Shown here one piece after another: positions 43,723 to 51,977 of a stretch of 64,000 nt of DNA. The stretch comes from Cohnella hashimotonis (lineage in GTDB: Bacteria; Bacillota; Bacilli; Paenibacillales; Paenibacillaceae). Below the pieces are notes generated by a model. It had not been told where the DNA came from and made no database searches. It saw only the letters and a program-made list of their open reading frames with translations. The stretch spans positions 8,023,501 through 8,087,500 of the forward strand of contig NZ_JAGRPV010000001.1 of the NCBI RefSeq assembly GCF_030014955.1. The letters are read 5' to 3'. How positions within the stretch are numbered: position 1 is the first letter of the stretch; each line of letters begins with the position of its first letter. The position numbers and the translations under genes were made by a program.

Positions 43723-44859
43723 TCAGGGCTTCAAGATGACTTTAATGCAATTGTCCGTTTTCGTATCGAACTTCTCATAGCCTTGCTTGGCTTCGCTAAG
43801 CGGAATGACGTGCGTAACAATGTCTCCGGGGTCTACTTTGCCCGACGTAACCAGCTCGTACATATACGGCATGTAGTGAATGACCGGGGCTTGCCCGGAA
43901 CGGATATTCACGTTGCGCTGCATGATGTCGCCGAGCGGGAATCCGTTATAGCGTCCGCCGTATACGCCGGTGACCTGGATGGTCCCGCCTTTGCGGACAG
44001 CCTGAGACGCAATGACAAACGCGCTCATGGTGCCGCCTTGCAGCTTCAAACCGCTGGCCAGATATTCAAGATCGCTCATCTTGCCGTCCATGCCTACCGC
44101 ATCGATCACGACATCGGCGCCGCCCTTGGTCATTTCCTTGAGATGGTTGCCGATATTCTGATCCTGTTCGAAGTTGACGATCTCCACATGGTTCGTTCGC
44201 TTCGCATGCTGCAAGCGATAGTCGACATAATCGACGGCAATGACCCGCTTTGCGCCTTTAAGCCAGCAGAATTTCTGGGCGAGAAGTCCGACCGGGCCGC
44301 AGCCGAGCACGATGACCGTATCTCCAGTCTTGACGCTGGCGTTATCGACGCTCCAGAATGCCGTCGTCATGGCATCGGCGATCAAGCTAAGCTTTTCGTC
44401 GGGTTGTTCGCAGTTTTCGGGAATCTTGAAGTGGGTAAAATTCGCAAACGGTACGCGTAAGTACTCGGCCTGCCCGCCAGGATATCCGCCGGTCGTCCCG
44501 GAGTAGCCGAAATAGGCGCCCATATCCCCGTGTTCGTTCGAATTGTCGCATTGGCTTTCCAGCTGATTTTTGCAAAAAAAGCATTCTCCGCATGCAATGT
44601 TGAACGGGATGATCACGCGGTCGCCTTTCTTTACCTTGGTCACGCCAGGGCCTACTTCTTCTACGATCCCCATCGGTTCATGCCCGATGACATAGTTTTC
44701 CTGAAGGTTGGGGATCATCCCGTGAATGAGGTGAAGGTCCGAACCGCAAATGGCGGAACTGGTGATCTTTACGATCATATCGTCCGTTTTCTCGATCTTC
44801 GGATCCGGCACCTCTTTGACCACGACATTTTTAATCCCTTGATACGTTACCGCCTTCAT
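43723..44859 (-). CDS. adhB: Zinc-dependent alcohol dehydrogenase, AdhB-like
   Basis: 378 residues of the medium-chain zinc dehydrogenases. Catalytic zinc ligands lie in [13 protein letters not shown] (Cys near 38) and [14 protein letters not shown] (His-Glu near 60); structural zinc cysteines lie in [15 protein letters not shown]; the NAD motif is [14 protein letters not shown] (about 185). It resembles glutathione-independent formaldehyde dehydrogenase types. It lies in the middle of the CotF-like cluster and overlaps the upstream yraF-like gene by four bases. In B. subtilis the orthologous gene is part of the same sporulation cluster. Substrate unknown; it may act on alcohols or aldehydes in the forming coat. 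Confidence 0.9.
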   Translation of the reverse strand: MKAVTYQGIKNVVVKEVPDPKIEKTDDMIVKITSSAICGSDLHLIHGMIPNLQENYVIGHEPMGIVEEVGPGVTKVKKGDRVIIPFNIACGECFFCKNQLESQCDNSNEHGDMGAYFGYSGTTGGYPGGQAEYLRVPFANFTHFKIPENCEQPDEKLSLIADAMTTAFWSVDNASVKTGDTVIVLGCGPVGLLAQKFCWLKGAKRVIAVDYVDYRLQHAKRTNHVEIVNFEQDQNIGNHLKEMTKGGADVVIDAVGMDGKMSDLEYLASGLKLQGGTMSAFVIASQAVRKGGTIQVTGVYGGRYNGFPLGDIMQRNVNIRSGQAPVIHYMPYMYELVTSGKVDPGDIVTHVIPLSEAKQGYEKFDTKTDNCIKVILKP

Positions 44860-45242
44860 GCTTTATGTCCTCCAATATGTTCATCTGGGGTACGATCGAA
44901 CATCCCTTTACGCGACGTATCACCCGGGAACAAATTCATCTGCGCGATCATCGCCGTATTTTTCGCCGAAAGCTGGTCGAGTTGATACTGTTCGTTCAGC
45001 TCGTAAGGATGGAACCATTTTTTGCGAATCATGAGCTCCGTGATTTCCTGGTGCAGCGCAATCCCTTGCTTAAGATGATTGCGCAGCAGCGCTCTCACAT
45101 CCGGAGAAGCGGTCTCCGTCAGGGCGACGGACAAATTTCTCACGCCTTCCTTGGCGCGAAGAAGGAAATCCATTGCGAAAGTCATATCCGCCATTTCCGG
45201 CATATTTAACGAATTAATCGGGTCTAAATAATCCGTATTCAT
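44856..45242 (-). CDS. yraF: Spore coat protein F-like (YraF-like)
   Basis: 128 residues of the CotF family: [80 protein letters not shown]. About 30 residues longer at the carboxyl end than the paralog at 43185, matching YraF against YraD in B. subtilis. Overlaps the adhB start by four bases and follows the yraG-like gene by 13 bases. Confidence 0.87.
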   Translation of the reverse strand: MNTDYLDPINSLNMPEMADMTFAMDFLLRAKEGVRNLSVALTETASPDVRALLRNHLKQGIALHQEITELMIRKKWFHPYELNEQYQLDQLSAKNTAMIAQMNLFPGDTSRKGMFDRTPDEHIGGHKA

Positions 45243-45255
45243 TTGCGTTCCCCTT

Positions 45256-45504
45256 TTAATGAGTGATAGGTGTGGGGCTATTCGGAACAGGCGCTTGGAA
45301 AGGAACTCTTGCGTAGATGGCTTGCAGCTCGGCGATCTGTTGCGTGGATTGAATGACGTCTTTCTGCATCAACGCTTTCAGCTCTTGGTCAAAGACCAGG
45401 CCTTGCATCAGTTTTGACTTAGCGACGCAGAGCGTTTTAAAGTTTAACGCTTCATGCAGTTCCATCGATTCGTGCGGCGCTAGCGTGGTTGCATTCATTT
45501 TCAT
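45256..45504 (-). CDS. yraG: Small spore-coat-associated protein (YraG-like)
   Basis: 82 residues, first gene of the coat cluster: [40 protein letters not shown], then [20 protein letters not shown] and a Pro-rich tail. It is a paralog of the gene at 43492. GGAGAGGAT precedes the ATG. Promoter elements for a sporulation sigma factor could not be assigned with confidence in 45505-45690. Confidence 0.82.
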   Translation of the reverse strand: MKMNATTLAPHESMELHEALNFKTLCVAKSKLMQGLVFDQELKALMQKDVIQSTQQIAELQAIYARVPFQAPVPNSPTPITH

Positions 45505-45691
45505 TGCGTAACGATCCTCTCCTCTCTTTCGTTCGAAATAGCTTTTCCTGAGTATTGAATCCTATACAAAATGGATTGCCCGGAATGTGGGGCCGAATAT
45601 TCCCATGCAATCGTAGGAATATAAACAAAATCTCAACCGCATACTTCTTGCGGTATAAGTGATTGTCTTTGCTCAAGAAGGAGGAGTCACC

Positions 45692-45991
45692 TTGCCCAAT
45701 GAAGACAAAATTGATCTGGCCACCGAAAATGCAAGAAAACCGGCGGAAAGTGCACTTCACTCGGTCGGCAATACGTTAGAGCAGCATACATCCAACGCGG
45801 TTTCTGAGGCGCAAACGGCTTTAAATCAGGCGATAAGCTCGATAAGCGAATCGAATGGGGCAACAAATTCACAAGCTTTGGAGACAGCCCGGCAGCAATT
45901 GACCCGAGCAGAGGAATTTTTAGATCAAGCGCAAACTTCGGCAAACGCATTACGACTGCCGGACGCCGATCCTCACCGCGTGGGCAAATGA
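45692..45991 (+). CDS. Small hydrophilic helical protein, unknown function
   Basis: 99 residues from a TTG at 45692, chosen because AAGGAGGAG lies seven bases upstream. The product (MPNEDKIDLATENARKPAES ... ALNQAISSISESNGATNSQA) is rich in Ala, Gln, Glu and Ser, amphipathic and likely a coiled coil, with no cysteine, signal peptide or membrane helix. It is divergent from the spore-coat operon, so a spore-associated role is possible but is only inferred from position. A strong terminator follows. Confidence 0.65.
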   Translation: MPNEDKIDLATENARKPAESALHSVGNTLEQHTSNAVSEAQTALNQAISSISESNGATNSQALETARQQLTRAEEFLDQAQTSANALRLPDADPHRVGK

Positions 45992-46015
45992 CCTGCTTGA
46001 CGCTTGGACAAAAAA

Positions 46016-46057
46016 GAGCCTTCGATTCCACTGTAATAGTGGTTTCGAAGGCTTTTT
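46016..46057 (+). terminator. Rho-independent terminator
   Basis: AGCCTTCGA-TTCCACT pairs with AGTGG-TTTCGAAGGCT, followed by TTTTTC. Confidence 0.9.
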
Positions 46058-46112
46058 CAGTCATATAAATAGGTGACAGCGGTTCGAACCAGTCGAGGAG
46101 GCGTTTATACAA

Positions 46113-47201
46113 GTGATGTTACCTAGTGAAAGGTACTTTGGTGAGTTGGAGGCGGTTTTTTTATTTAACGGAGCCATGCCTACAGGCGTTGCCGTTTCTG
46201 AAGCCGGGCGTATTTTCATTTGCTTTCCGAAATGGGGAGACGACGTTCAATTTACGGTGGCTGAAATCGTCCAAGATACCTTAGTGCCTTATCCTAGTTT
46301 GGAAGCTAATGCGGTAAGCCCATTGAACATAACTACGTCCTTTATTAGTGTCCAAAGTGCCTTTGCTGACGGAAAAGGTACGCTCTGGGTACTGGATACA
46401 GGTGCTCCTAATTTCTCGGAACCCATCAAAGGGGGAGCAAAGTTAGTCGCGGTCGATTTAAATTCAAATACAATAAGACGTGTATATACATTTACGGAAG
46501 ATGTTGTCCTGCCGACCACTTATCTGAATGATGTCCGATTTGATTTTCGTGTCGGTCAAGCAGGTTATGCTTACATAACGGATTCGTCTTCCCGAGGGCC
46601 AGGAGCCATTATTGTCGTTGATTTAGAATCCGGTTATGCCTGGAGACGGTTAAACGGAGCCTGCGCGACTTCGCCCGATCTCTTTTTCTTACCGAAAGTG
46701 GAAGGCCAAATTCTGATGAATAGAAACAAGGACGGATCTACTTCGCCTTTTAGATTGGCATCCGATGGTATAGCGATTTCCCCGGACGGCAAGATGTTGT
46801 ATTTTTGTCCGCTCTCCAGTCGTCATCTGTACGCCATTTCAACGGACGCTTTAAGAGACCGAGCGATACCGGATATGAATTTACAGTATCACGTGAAGTA
46901 TTGGGGAGAAAAGGGCGCTTCGGATGGAATGATCACCGATGCCAAAGGAAACGTTTACGCTGGAGACTATGAAAACAATAGTATCCGAAAGATATTGCCG
47001 AATGGAATCATGGAAACCATCGCTCACGATCCGACAATTTTATGGCCGGATACTTTTTCTATCGGTCCGGATCGATACTTATATTTCATCGTAAACCAAT
47101 TACATCGGCAGCCCAGATTTCATTATGGAAATGACCTGCGGCAGAAGCCTTATATTTTACTCCGTATGAAAATAGACGAACCAGCCGCGCCTGCCTTTTA
47201 G
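46113..47201 (+). CDS. Major royal jelly/Yellow-like six-bladed propeller protein
   Basis: 362 residues, no signal peptide. The family features are GAMPTGVAVSEAGRIFICFP, GTLWVLDTGAPNFSEPIKGG, YLNDVRFDFRVGQAGYAYIT, DSSSRGPGAIIVVDLESGYA, SDGIAISPDGKMLYFCPLSS and the carboxyl SFSIGPDRYLYFIVNQLHRQ. MRJP/Yellow proteins form six-bladed propellers; bacterial members may be lactonases or ligand-binding proteins. The GTG at 46113 has GAGGAGG eleven bases upstream; an ATG follows immediately. It stands alone between two terminators. Confidence 0.85.
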   Translation: MMLPSERYFGELEAVFLFNGAMPTGVAVSEAGRIFICFPKWGDDVQFTVAEIVQDTLVPYPSLEANAVSPLNITTSFISVQSAFADGKGTLWVLDTGAPNFSEPIKGGAKLVAVDLNSNTIRRVYTFTEDVVLPTTYLNDVRFDFRVGQAGYAYITDSSSRGPGAIIVVDLESGYAWRRLNGACATSPDLFFLPKVEGQILMNRNKDGSTSPFRLASDGIAISPDGKMLYFCPLSSRHLYAISTDALRDRAIPDMNLQYHVKYWGEKGASDGMITDAKGNVYAGDYENNSIRKILPNGIMETIAHDPTILWPDTFSIGPDRYLYFIVNQLHRQPRFHYGNDLRQKPYILLRMKIDEPAAPAF

Positions 47202-47212
47202 TAAATATTAAA

Positions 47213-47248
47213 GGGCACCGAATGTAGATTCTGTGCCCCGCTTTTTTT
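47213..47248 (+). terminator. Rho-independent terminator
   Basis: GGGCAC-C-GAAT pairs with ATTC-T-GTGCCC around GTAG; a seven-T run follows. Confidence 0.9.
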
Positions 47249-47340
47249 GTGCCTACGTTAGCTGACTGAATCAGCGCGGCCATTCGATTGTCGGCTGTAG
47301 ACGGACGTCGCTGCGCAGATCCGGCGCAATCCCCCTTTTG

Positions 47341-47388
47341 TTGCATTCAGCTCAAGGTAGCAGTATACTAGATCTGTTATTGATCAAT
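47341..47388 (+). promoter_or_regulatory. Promoter and operator of the TetR gene at 47411
   Basis: TTGCAT (47341-47346), a 17-base spacer and TATACT (47364-47369). The operator core ATTGATCAAT (47379-47388) follows near the transcription start, within GTTATTGATCAATCACT. Confidence 0.75.
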
Positions 47389-47410
47389 CACTATCTCCTA
47401 GGGGGGTCAT

Positions 47411-47935
47411 ATGTTGGCTAAATCTGATTTTACGTCCGTTAATCGCAAAGCGGAGATTATTTCCGCGGCGATCGAGGTATTCGCCGAAGTCGGCTATTAC
47501 CGGGCTACGACGGCACAGGTGGCACAGCGGGCGAACATTTCACAGCCCTACGTTTTCAAGTTTTTCTCGACGAAAGAACTTCTGTTGCTCAGCGCGGTGG
47601 AAGCCTCGTGGTCCAGAGTGGTCCAATCGTTCCGTCAGGTGGTAGAGAAAACGTCGCCGGAATTGTTGGAGGCAACTCTCATTCAAGAATACGAGCACAT
47701 TCAGGCGATGCACCATAACGAGATGTTACTGCAGATGCAGGCGCAGACGATTCAGGAGGAAGCGATCCAGCAGTCGATGAGGAACGGCTTTAAGGAAGTC
47801 CGCGAAATGGTGCTGGCCGCATTCCAAGAAGCCGGTATCGAGAAGGCCGAAGAGCGGACGATGCTGTTTCTTGCGCGAGGCTTACTATGTAACGTCGCTG
47901 TTGCGCTAAATATGCCCGAATTAATGAAGGGATGA
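47411..47935 (+). CDS. TetR-family transcriptional repressor of the exporter/multicopper oxidase cluster
   Basis: 174 residues. Helix-turn-helix region: KAEIISAAIEVFAEVGYYRA, TTAQVAQRANISQPYVFKFF. The C-terminal helical domain has AMHHNEMLLQMQAQTIQEEA. The start has GGGGGG four bases upstream. It is shorter than most TetR proteins but ends naturally. TTGATCAAT-type sites occur in its own promoter and before the MFS gene (two), the epimerase at 49510 and, degenerate, the epimerase at 51978, marking a local regulon. Confidence 0.9.
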   Translation: MLAKSDFTSVNRKAEIISAAIEVFAEVGYYRATTAQVAQRANISQPYVFKFFSTKELLLLSAVEASWSRVVQSFRQVVEKTSPELLEATLIQEYEHIQAMHHNEMLLQMQAQTIQEEAIQQSMRNGFKEVREMVLAAFQEAGIEKAEERTMLFLARGLLCNVAVALNMPELMKG

Positions 47936-47964
47936 GGCGCAGAGTCTTTTATTCAAAAGTAGTT

Positions 47965-48022
47965 ATTGACCAATCACTCACTATTTGCTATAGTGAAAAC
48001 ACAAAGTTAGTAATTGATCAAT
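47965..48022 (+). promoter_or_regulatory. Promoter with two TetR operators before the MFS gene
   Basis: TTGACC (47966-47971), a 17-base spacer and TATAGT (47989-47994). ATTGACCAAT (47965-47974) overlaps the -35 box and ATTGATCAAT (48013-48022) lies just after the start of transcription. Confidence 0.8.
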
Positions 48023-48043
48023 CACTCACAGGAGGGGATTAAA

Positions 48044-49486
48044 ATGAATTCCATGCTACAACCGGCAATTGCAAATTCTCGCACGATAGCGTATCGGTGG
48101 TGGGCGCTGATTGCGCTCGCGCTCGCGCAATTTTTAGTGGTGCTTGACGCATCGATCGTGAACATCGCGCTCCCCTCGCTTGGTTCGGAGCTCCACCTAA
48201 GCACGAATACGCTAAGTTGGGTCATCACGGCTTATGTGCTTCCTTTCGGAGGTTTGCTGCTGCTGGGCGGAAGGTTGTCAGACAGATTCGGTCACCGAAA
48301 GTTGTTTATGATCGGAGTCGCCGGATTCGCGCTAGCATCGGCCGCAGCCGGACTGTCAACCTCGGGAGCCTGGCTGCTCGCGGCGAGAGCGATTCAAGGC
48401 GCATCGGCCGCTCTCCTCGCCCCGGCCGCGCTTGCCCTGGTCACCAAGCTGTTCGCGGATCCGCGGGATCGGGCCAAGGCGCTCGGCATCTGGGGCGCGG
48501 TTGCCAGCGTCGGCAGCGCTGCGGGCGTTCTGCTGGGAGGGGTGCTGACGGCTTCGCTCGGCTGGTCCTCGGTGTTCTACGTTAATGTCCCTGTAGCCGC
48601 TTTGGTTTTGGCGGCGATTCCCTTCCTCATCGTCAAGGACTCGCTCGGCGAACGCGTAAGTCTGGATGTGCCGGGTTCGGCTTCGGTGACGGCCGGCATC
48701 GTAGCGCTCGTCGCAGCACTCTCCGGAACGGAGCAGGTCGGCTGGACGGCTCCGCAGACGCTGGTACTCGCCGGCTTGGCGGTTGTACTGCTCGGATCGT
48801 TCATTTTTCTCGAGAAGCGCGCTTTAAACCCGCTTATGCCGCTAGGCATTTTCCGCAACAAATCGGTTACGGGCGGGAATCTGGCCATGTTCCTTATCGG
48901 AGGAGCGACGACGGGACTGTTCTTCGCGCTCTCGGTCTACATGCAGCAAGTGCTTCATTACGACGCGTTAAAGGCAGGACTCACCCAGCTCCCGCTGGCC
49001 GGTGCGCTGGTCGCCATCGCCGGGGTCGTTCCCGCGGCGGTCAAGGCCGTCGGTACGCGTAAGACGCTGGCCGCATCGCTCATCCTGCTGGCCGCAGGGC
49101 TCATCTGGCTGTCTTTCTCGCCGAGCGATGCTACATTCGCAGCCAATCTGCTAGGTCCCTCCATCTTGATCGGAATCGGATTGGGCGGCGCCTTCGTCTC
49201 CGGTACGGAACTGGCCGTGAATGGCGTGGCCGATGGAGAAGCAGGGCTTGCTAGCGGCTTGGTCAATACGAGCCAACAGATCGGCGGCGCTATTGGACTC
49301 GCGCTGCTGACCACCGCGGCGTCGTCTCGAATCGATCGCCTGCTGGGCCGCGGCGCAGCCGAAGCGCAAGCGTTGACCGGGGGATTCTCCTGGGTGTTCC
49401 TTGGAGCAGCCGCATTCGCGATCATCGGGGCGATCGTCGTGCTCGCGATTGTACGATCATCGTCGTCTTCCAAAGTAAGTGACTGA
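48044..49486 (+). CDS. MFS drug exporter, DHA2 (EmrB/QacA-like) family
   Basis: 480 residues with 14 predicted membrane helices. The first-helix signature is FLVVLDASIVNIALPSLGSE (motif D1), followed by GRLSDRFGHRKLFMIGVAGF (motif A), and motif C near GAVASVGSAAGVLLGGVLTA. These proton-driven antiporters export drugs and dyes. The ATG at 48044 has AGGAGGGG just upstream. It is controlled by the TetR protein at 47411 through the sites at 47965-48022 and is followed closely by an epimerase-like gene and a multicopper oxidase gene. Confidence 0.92.
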   Translation: MNSMLQPAIANSRTIAYRWWALIALALAQFLVVLDASIVNIALPSLGSELHLSTNTLSWVITAYVLPFGGLLLLGGRLSDRFGHRKLFMIGVAGFALASAAAGLSTSGAWLLAARAIQGASAALLAPAALALVTKLFADPRDRAKALGIWGAVASVGSAAGVLLGGVLTASLGWSSVFYVNVPVAALVLAAIPFLIVKDSLGERVSLDVPGSASVTAGIVALVAALSGTEQVGWTAPQTLVLAGLAVVLLGSFIFLEKRALNPLMPLGIFRNKSVTGGNLAMFLIGGATTGLFFALSVYMQQVLHYDALKAGLTQLPLAGALVAIAGVVPAAVKAVGTRKTLAASLILLAAGLIWLSFSPSDATFAANLLGPSILIGIGLGGAFVSGTELAVNGVADGEAGLASGLVNTSQQIGGAIGLALLTTAASSRIDRLLGRGAAEAQALTGGFSWVFLGAAAFAIIGAIVVLAIVRSSSSSKVSD

Positions 49487-49494
49487 TCAATCAC
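49479..49494 (+). promoter_or_regulatory. TetR-type site at the end of the MFS gene
   Basis: GTGACTGATCAATCAC is a near-palindrome of the TTGATCAA class. It overlaps the MFS stop codon and lies 15 bases before the ATG at 49510. Confidence 0.6.
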
Positions 49495-49509
49495 AAAGGA
49501 GCGATTCAT

Positions 49510-50397
49510 ATGATCAAAGCAATGGTAGTGAGAGCAGGCAGCGGCTGGGGAAGGGTATTGGTCAAGCACTTAATCGGGGCGAATGTCGAAGTCGTCGCCT
49601 ATTCCGGATCGCGGCGCAAGCTGGAAGCATTGGAGGAGACATACGCCTCCACATCGCTTCTGCGGACAGTACGCGGAAATGCCCGGAACGAAGGCGAGCT
49701 TCTTGCGGCAGCGGAAGGCGTCGACGTGATCTTCTGCGGGGCCTACTTAACCTACGATGATGAGCCGGAGAAGGTGCGGCGGATGCTCGAGGCGGTGCGG
49801 AGCGTCTCTGCAGCGACGGGTGCCAGAACGGTCGTGCTCGAAGGCGTTTATCTCCCTGCCGACGAGAGGATACCGGACCCTGCAAACCCTCCTGTTAAAT
49901 CGTCTATGCGAATCAACAGTCCGGAGCTGTACGGCGAGGGCGTATCCAACACGGTTACCCACTACGCGCTTCGCAAAGTTATTCAAGGGAAGCCCGTCAA
50001 GCGGCTCATCGATCCTTCCGTCGGAAGAGACTATCTGTATGTAGAGGGTGCTGCCAGGTATGTGTTGGAGCTGGCTTCGACGGAATCCGCTTATGGAGGC
50101 GTTTGGAATCTTCGAGGAAATGGTCCGATCTCGCAAGCGGAGCTCCTTGGCCTGCCGGGCTCCACTGTTCAAGCGATCCCGCAGTTCGAGCCGATCGACG
50201 GGTGGCGGCTGCGCTTGCTGCAATGGTATGAACCGAGGGCGAAGACGATGCTGGAGCGCTTGGCACGACTCGGCGACGATAGCGGGAGGGAAGGCACCGT
50301 ATTTTGCGGCCCGTCGCCCACGCCTTACCCGGAGAGCATCGCGTCAACGATCGTGTACATGATGAGGAAACGCGATGGAGGAACTCAACTTGACTAA
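49510..50397 (+). CDS. NAD-dependent epimerase/dehydratase-like protein with degenerate glycine motif
   Basis: 295 residues of the extended/atypical SDR class: VVLEGVYLPADERIPDPANP, VTHYALRKVIQGKPVKRLID, PSVGRDYLYVEGAARYVLEL. The N-terminal cofactor loop reads AMVVRAGSGWGRVLVKHLIG instead of the usual GATGxxG; its paralog at 51978 keeps the standard motif. AAAGGAG lies eight bases before the ATG. The 3' end overlaps the multicopper oxidase start by 23 bases, suggesting coupling. A sensory or altered-cofactor role is possible. Confidence 0.8.
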   Translation: MIKAMVVRAGSGWGRVLVKHLIGANVEVVAYSGSRRKLEALEETYASTSLLRTVRGNARNEGELLAAAEGVDVIFCGAYLTYDDEPEKVRRMLEAVRSVSAATGARTVVLEGVYLPADERIPDPANPPVKSSMRINSPELYGEGVSNTVTHYALRKVIQGKPVKRLIDPSVGRDYLYVEGAARYVLELASTESAYGGVWNLRGNGPISQAELLGLPGSTVQAIPQFEPIDGWRLRLLQWYEPRAKTMLERLARLGDDSGREGTVFCGPSPTPYPESIASTIVYMMRKRDGGTQLD

Positions 50398-51898
50398 TCG
50401 AAAAAACGTCAAACGCCTGGTTTACATCGCTATTCCTGCGATGGTGGTGCTCCTGATCGGTGCAGCGTTAACGATTTATTTCTGGCAAATGCGGCTTCAG
50501 AAGCCGGTAGAGATGAACATGGCTCATCATCAAATGGCGGCCGGCATGACGGATATGGCGGATATGGAGCACATGGAGCACGTGGCGGGCATGGAAAATT
50601 CCTCTGCTGCTGAAGGCGGGGTGTCTTGCGTCTCGCTGACGGCCCCGGACTCGTCGGCTCCGATTCGGAAGTTCGATCTGACGGCAGCGCGGACGACCTT
50701 GAAGCTCGATAACGGCAAGGCGGTTGAAGCCTGGACGTTCAACGGATCTTCCCCGGGTCCCGAGCTTCGCGTTAAGGAAGGCGACCGAGTGGTTGTCACG
50801 CTCCATAACAAGGACATCGAGGACGGCGTTACGATCCATTGGCACGGGATCGAAGTCCCGTGTTCGCAGGACGGTATCGCTGGTGTGACGCAGGATACCG
50901 TGCCGCCGGGGGGCGAGTTCACCTACACTTTCATTGCGCCGGCGCCGGGAACTTATTGGTACCACTCTCATCAAATGAGCTCGATCCAAGTCGGCAAGGG
51001 ACTTCTGGGCGCGATGATCGTCGAACCCAAAGAAGGATCCGAATCCGATACGACGACTTCGGAGACGACCGCCCTTTATCAGCAATTAGGTTCTTCCATG
51101 CTGGTGAACGGCAGTACGCAAGGGCTGGCAGTCCCGGGGCGACCCGGCGATATCGTCAGGCTAAGGCTGATCAACTCGGGCAATGAAACGATGGAATTTC
51201 ATGTCGACGGAGCGCCTTTCCGGGTCGTCGCTATGGACGGTCACGATCTTCATGAACCCGGCCAACTGGCGGATACGATGGTCCCGATCGGAGCGGGTCA
51301 GCGTTACGATCTGCTCATTCAAGTTCCGGCGACGGGCAAAGTTGTCGTTGGCAGCCCTTCGGCCAAAAGCTTGCCGATTACGATCGGCAGCGGAAGCGAG
51401 CCGCACCATTCGGAAGGCGGGCAGCCGTTCTCGTTCGTGGATTACGGCACCCCGTCGCCTAACGATCCCATCCCGCAAGTTCAGCCCGATCGGCATTTCG
51501 ATCTCGAGCTGGGCCAGACCCTTTTCGTCAAATCGATTAACGGCAAAGCCTTCGGCGAGATTCCTCCCATGATCGTGAAGGAGGGGGACCATGTAAGCAT
51601 CACCGTTTCCAACGTAGGCGGGGGCGATCACCCGTTCCATGTTCACGGGCACGTGTTCCGCGTCTTGAGCAAGAACAGGGTTGCCTTGCGCGGCAGTCCG
51701 GTGTATCTGGATACGCTCCTAACGAAGAAGGGCGAGACCTATGAGCTGTACCTTGAAGCGGACAATCCAGGCCTCTGGATGGTGCATTGTCACAATCTCA
51801 AGCATGCCTCGATGGGCATGAGCATGATGCTGAATTACGAAGGCATTACGACGCCATACCGGGTCGGAACCCAATCAGGCAATCTTCCCGATCTATAA
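50375..51898 (+). CDS. Membrane-anchored multicopper oxidase with Met/His-rich linker
   Basis: 507 residues. An N-terminal membrane anchor (about 14-38) is followed by a Met/His-rich stretch (about 47-73, MNMAHHQMAAGMTDMADMEH) and three cupredoxin domains. Copper ligands: HWHG (near 154), HSH (near 195), HPFHVHGH (near 418) and HCHNLKHASMGM (near 470), the last giving the trinuclear-type 1 link with Met as axial ligand. It should oxidise phenols or Cu(I) at the outer face of the membrane, passing electrons to oxygen. GAGGAA lies in the end of the preceding gene. Embedded in a TetR/MFS operon, it suggests oxidation coupled with export of phenolic compounds, or copper detoxification. Confidence 0.9.
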   Translation: MEELNLTNRKNVKRLVYIAIPAMVVLLIGAALTIYFWQMRLQKPVEMNMAHHQMAAGMTDMADMEHMEHVAGMENSSAAEGGVSCVSLTAPDSSAPIRKFDLTAARTTLKLDNGKAVEAWTFNGSSPGPELRVKEGDRVVVTLHNKDIEDGVTIHWHGIEVPCSQDGIAGVTQDTVPPGGEFTYTFIAPAPGTYWYHSHQMSSIQVGKGLLGAMIVEPKEGSESDTTTSETTALYQQLGSSMLVNGSTQGLAVPGRPGDIVRLRLINSGNETMEFHVDGAPFRVVAMDGHDLHEPGQLADTMVPIGAGQRYDLLIQVPATGKVVVGSPSAKSLPITIGSGSEPHHSEGGQPFSFVDYGTPSPNDPIPQVQPDRHFDLELGQTLFVKSINGKAFGEIPPMIVKEGDHVSITVSNVGGGDHPFHVHGHVFRVLSKNRVALRGSPVYLDTLLTKKGETYELYLEADNPGLWMVHCHNLKHASMGMSMMLNYEGITTPYRVGTQSGNLPDL

Positions 51899-51935
51899 GC
51901 CGCGCAGACGCAACGATTTTGAGAAGCATCGTTCT

Positions 51936-51955
51936 GTTAGTAATCAATCAATCAC
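51936..51955 (+). promoter_or_regulatory. Degenerate TetR-type site before the second epimerase
   Basis: GTTAGTAATCAATCAATCAC resembles the GTTAGTAATTGATCAATCAC at the MFS promoter but lacks the central TTGA symmetry. Confidence 0.45.
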
Positions 51956-51977
51956 AATACGAAAGAGGTCGAATGGG

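Noticed and set aside
43480..44460. 326-codon frame antisense to the adhB-like gene
   Set aside because: Shadow frame; the minus-strand dehydrogenase has all zinc and NAD motifs and operon spacing.
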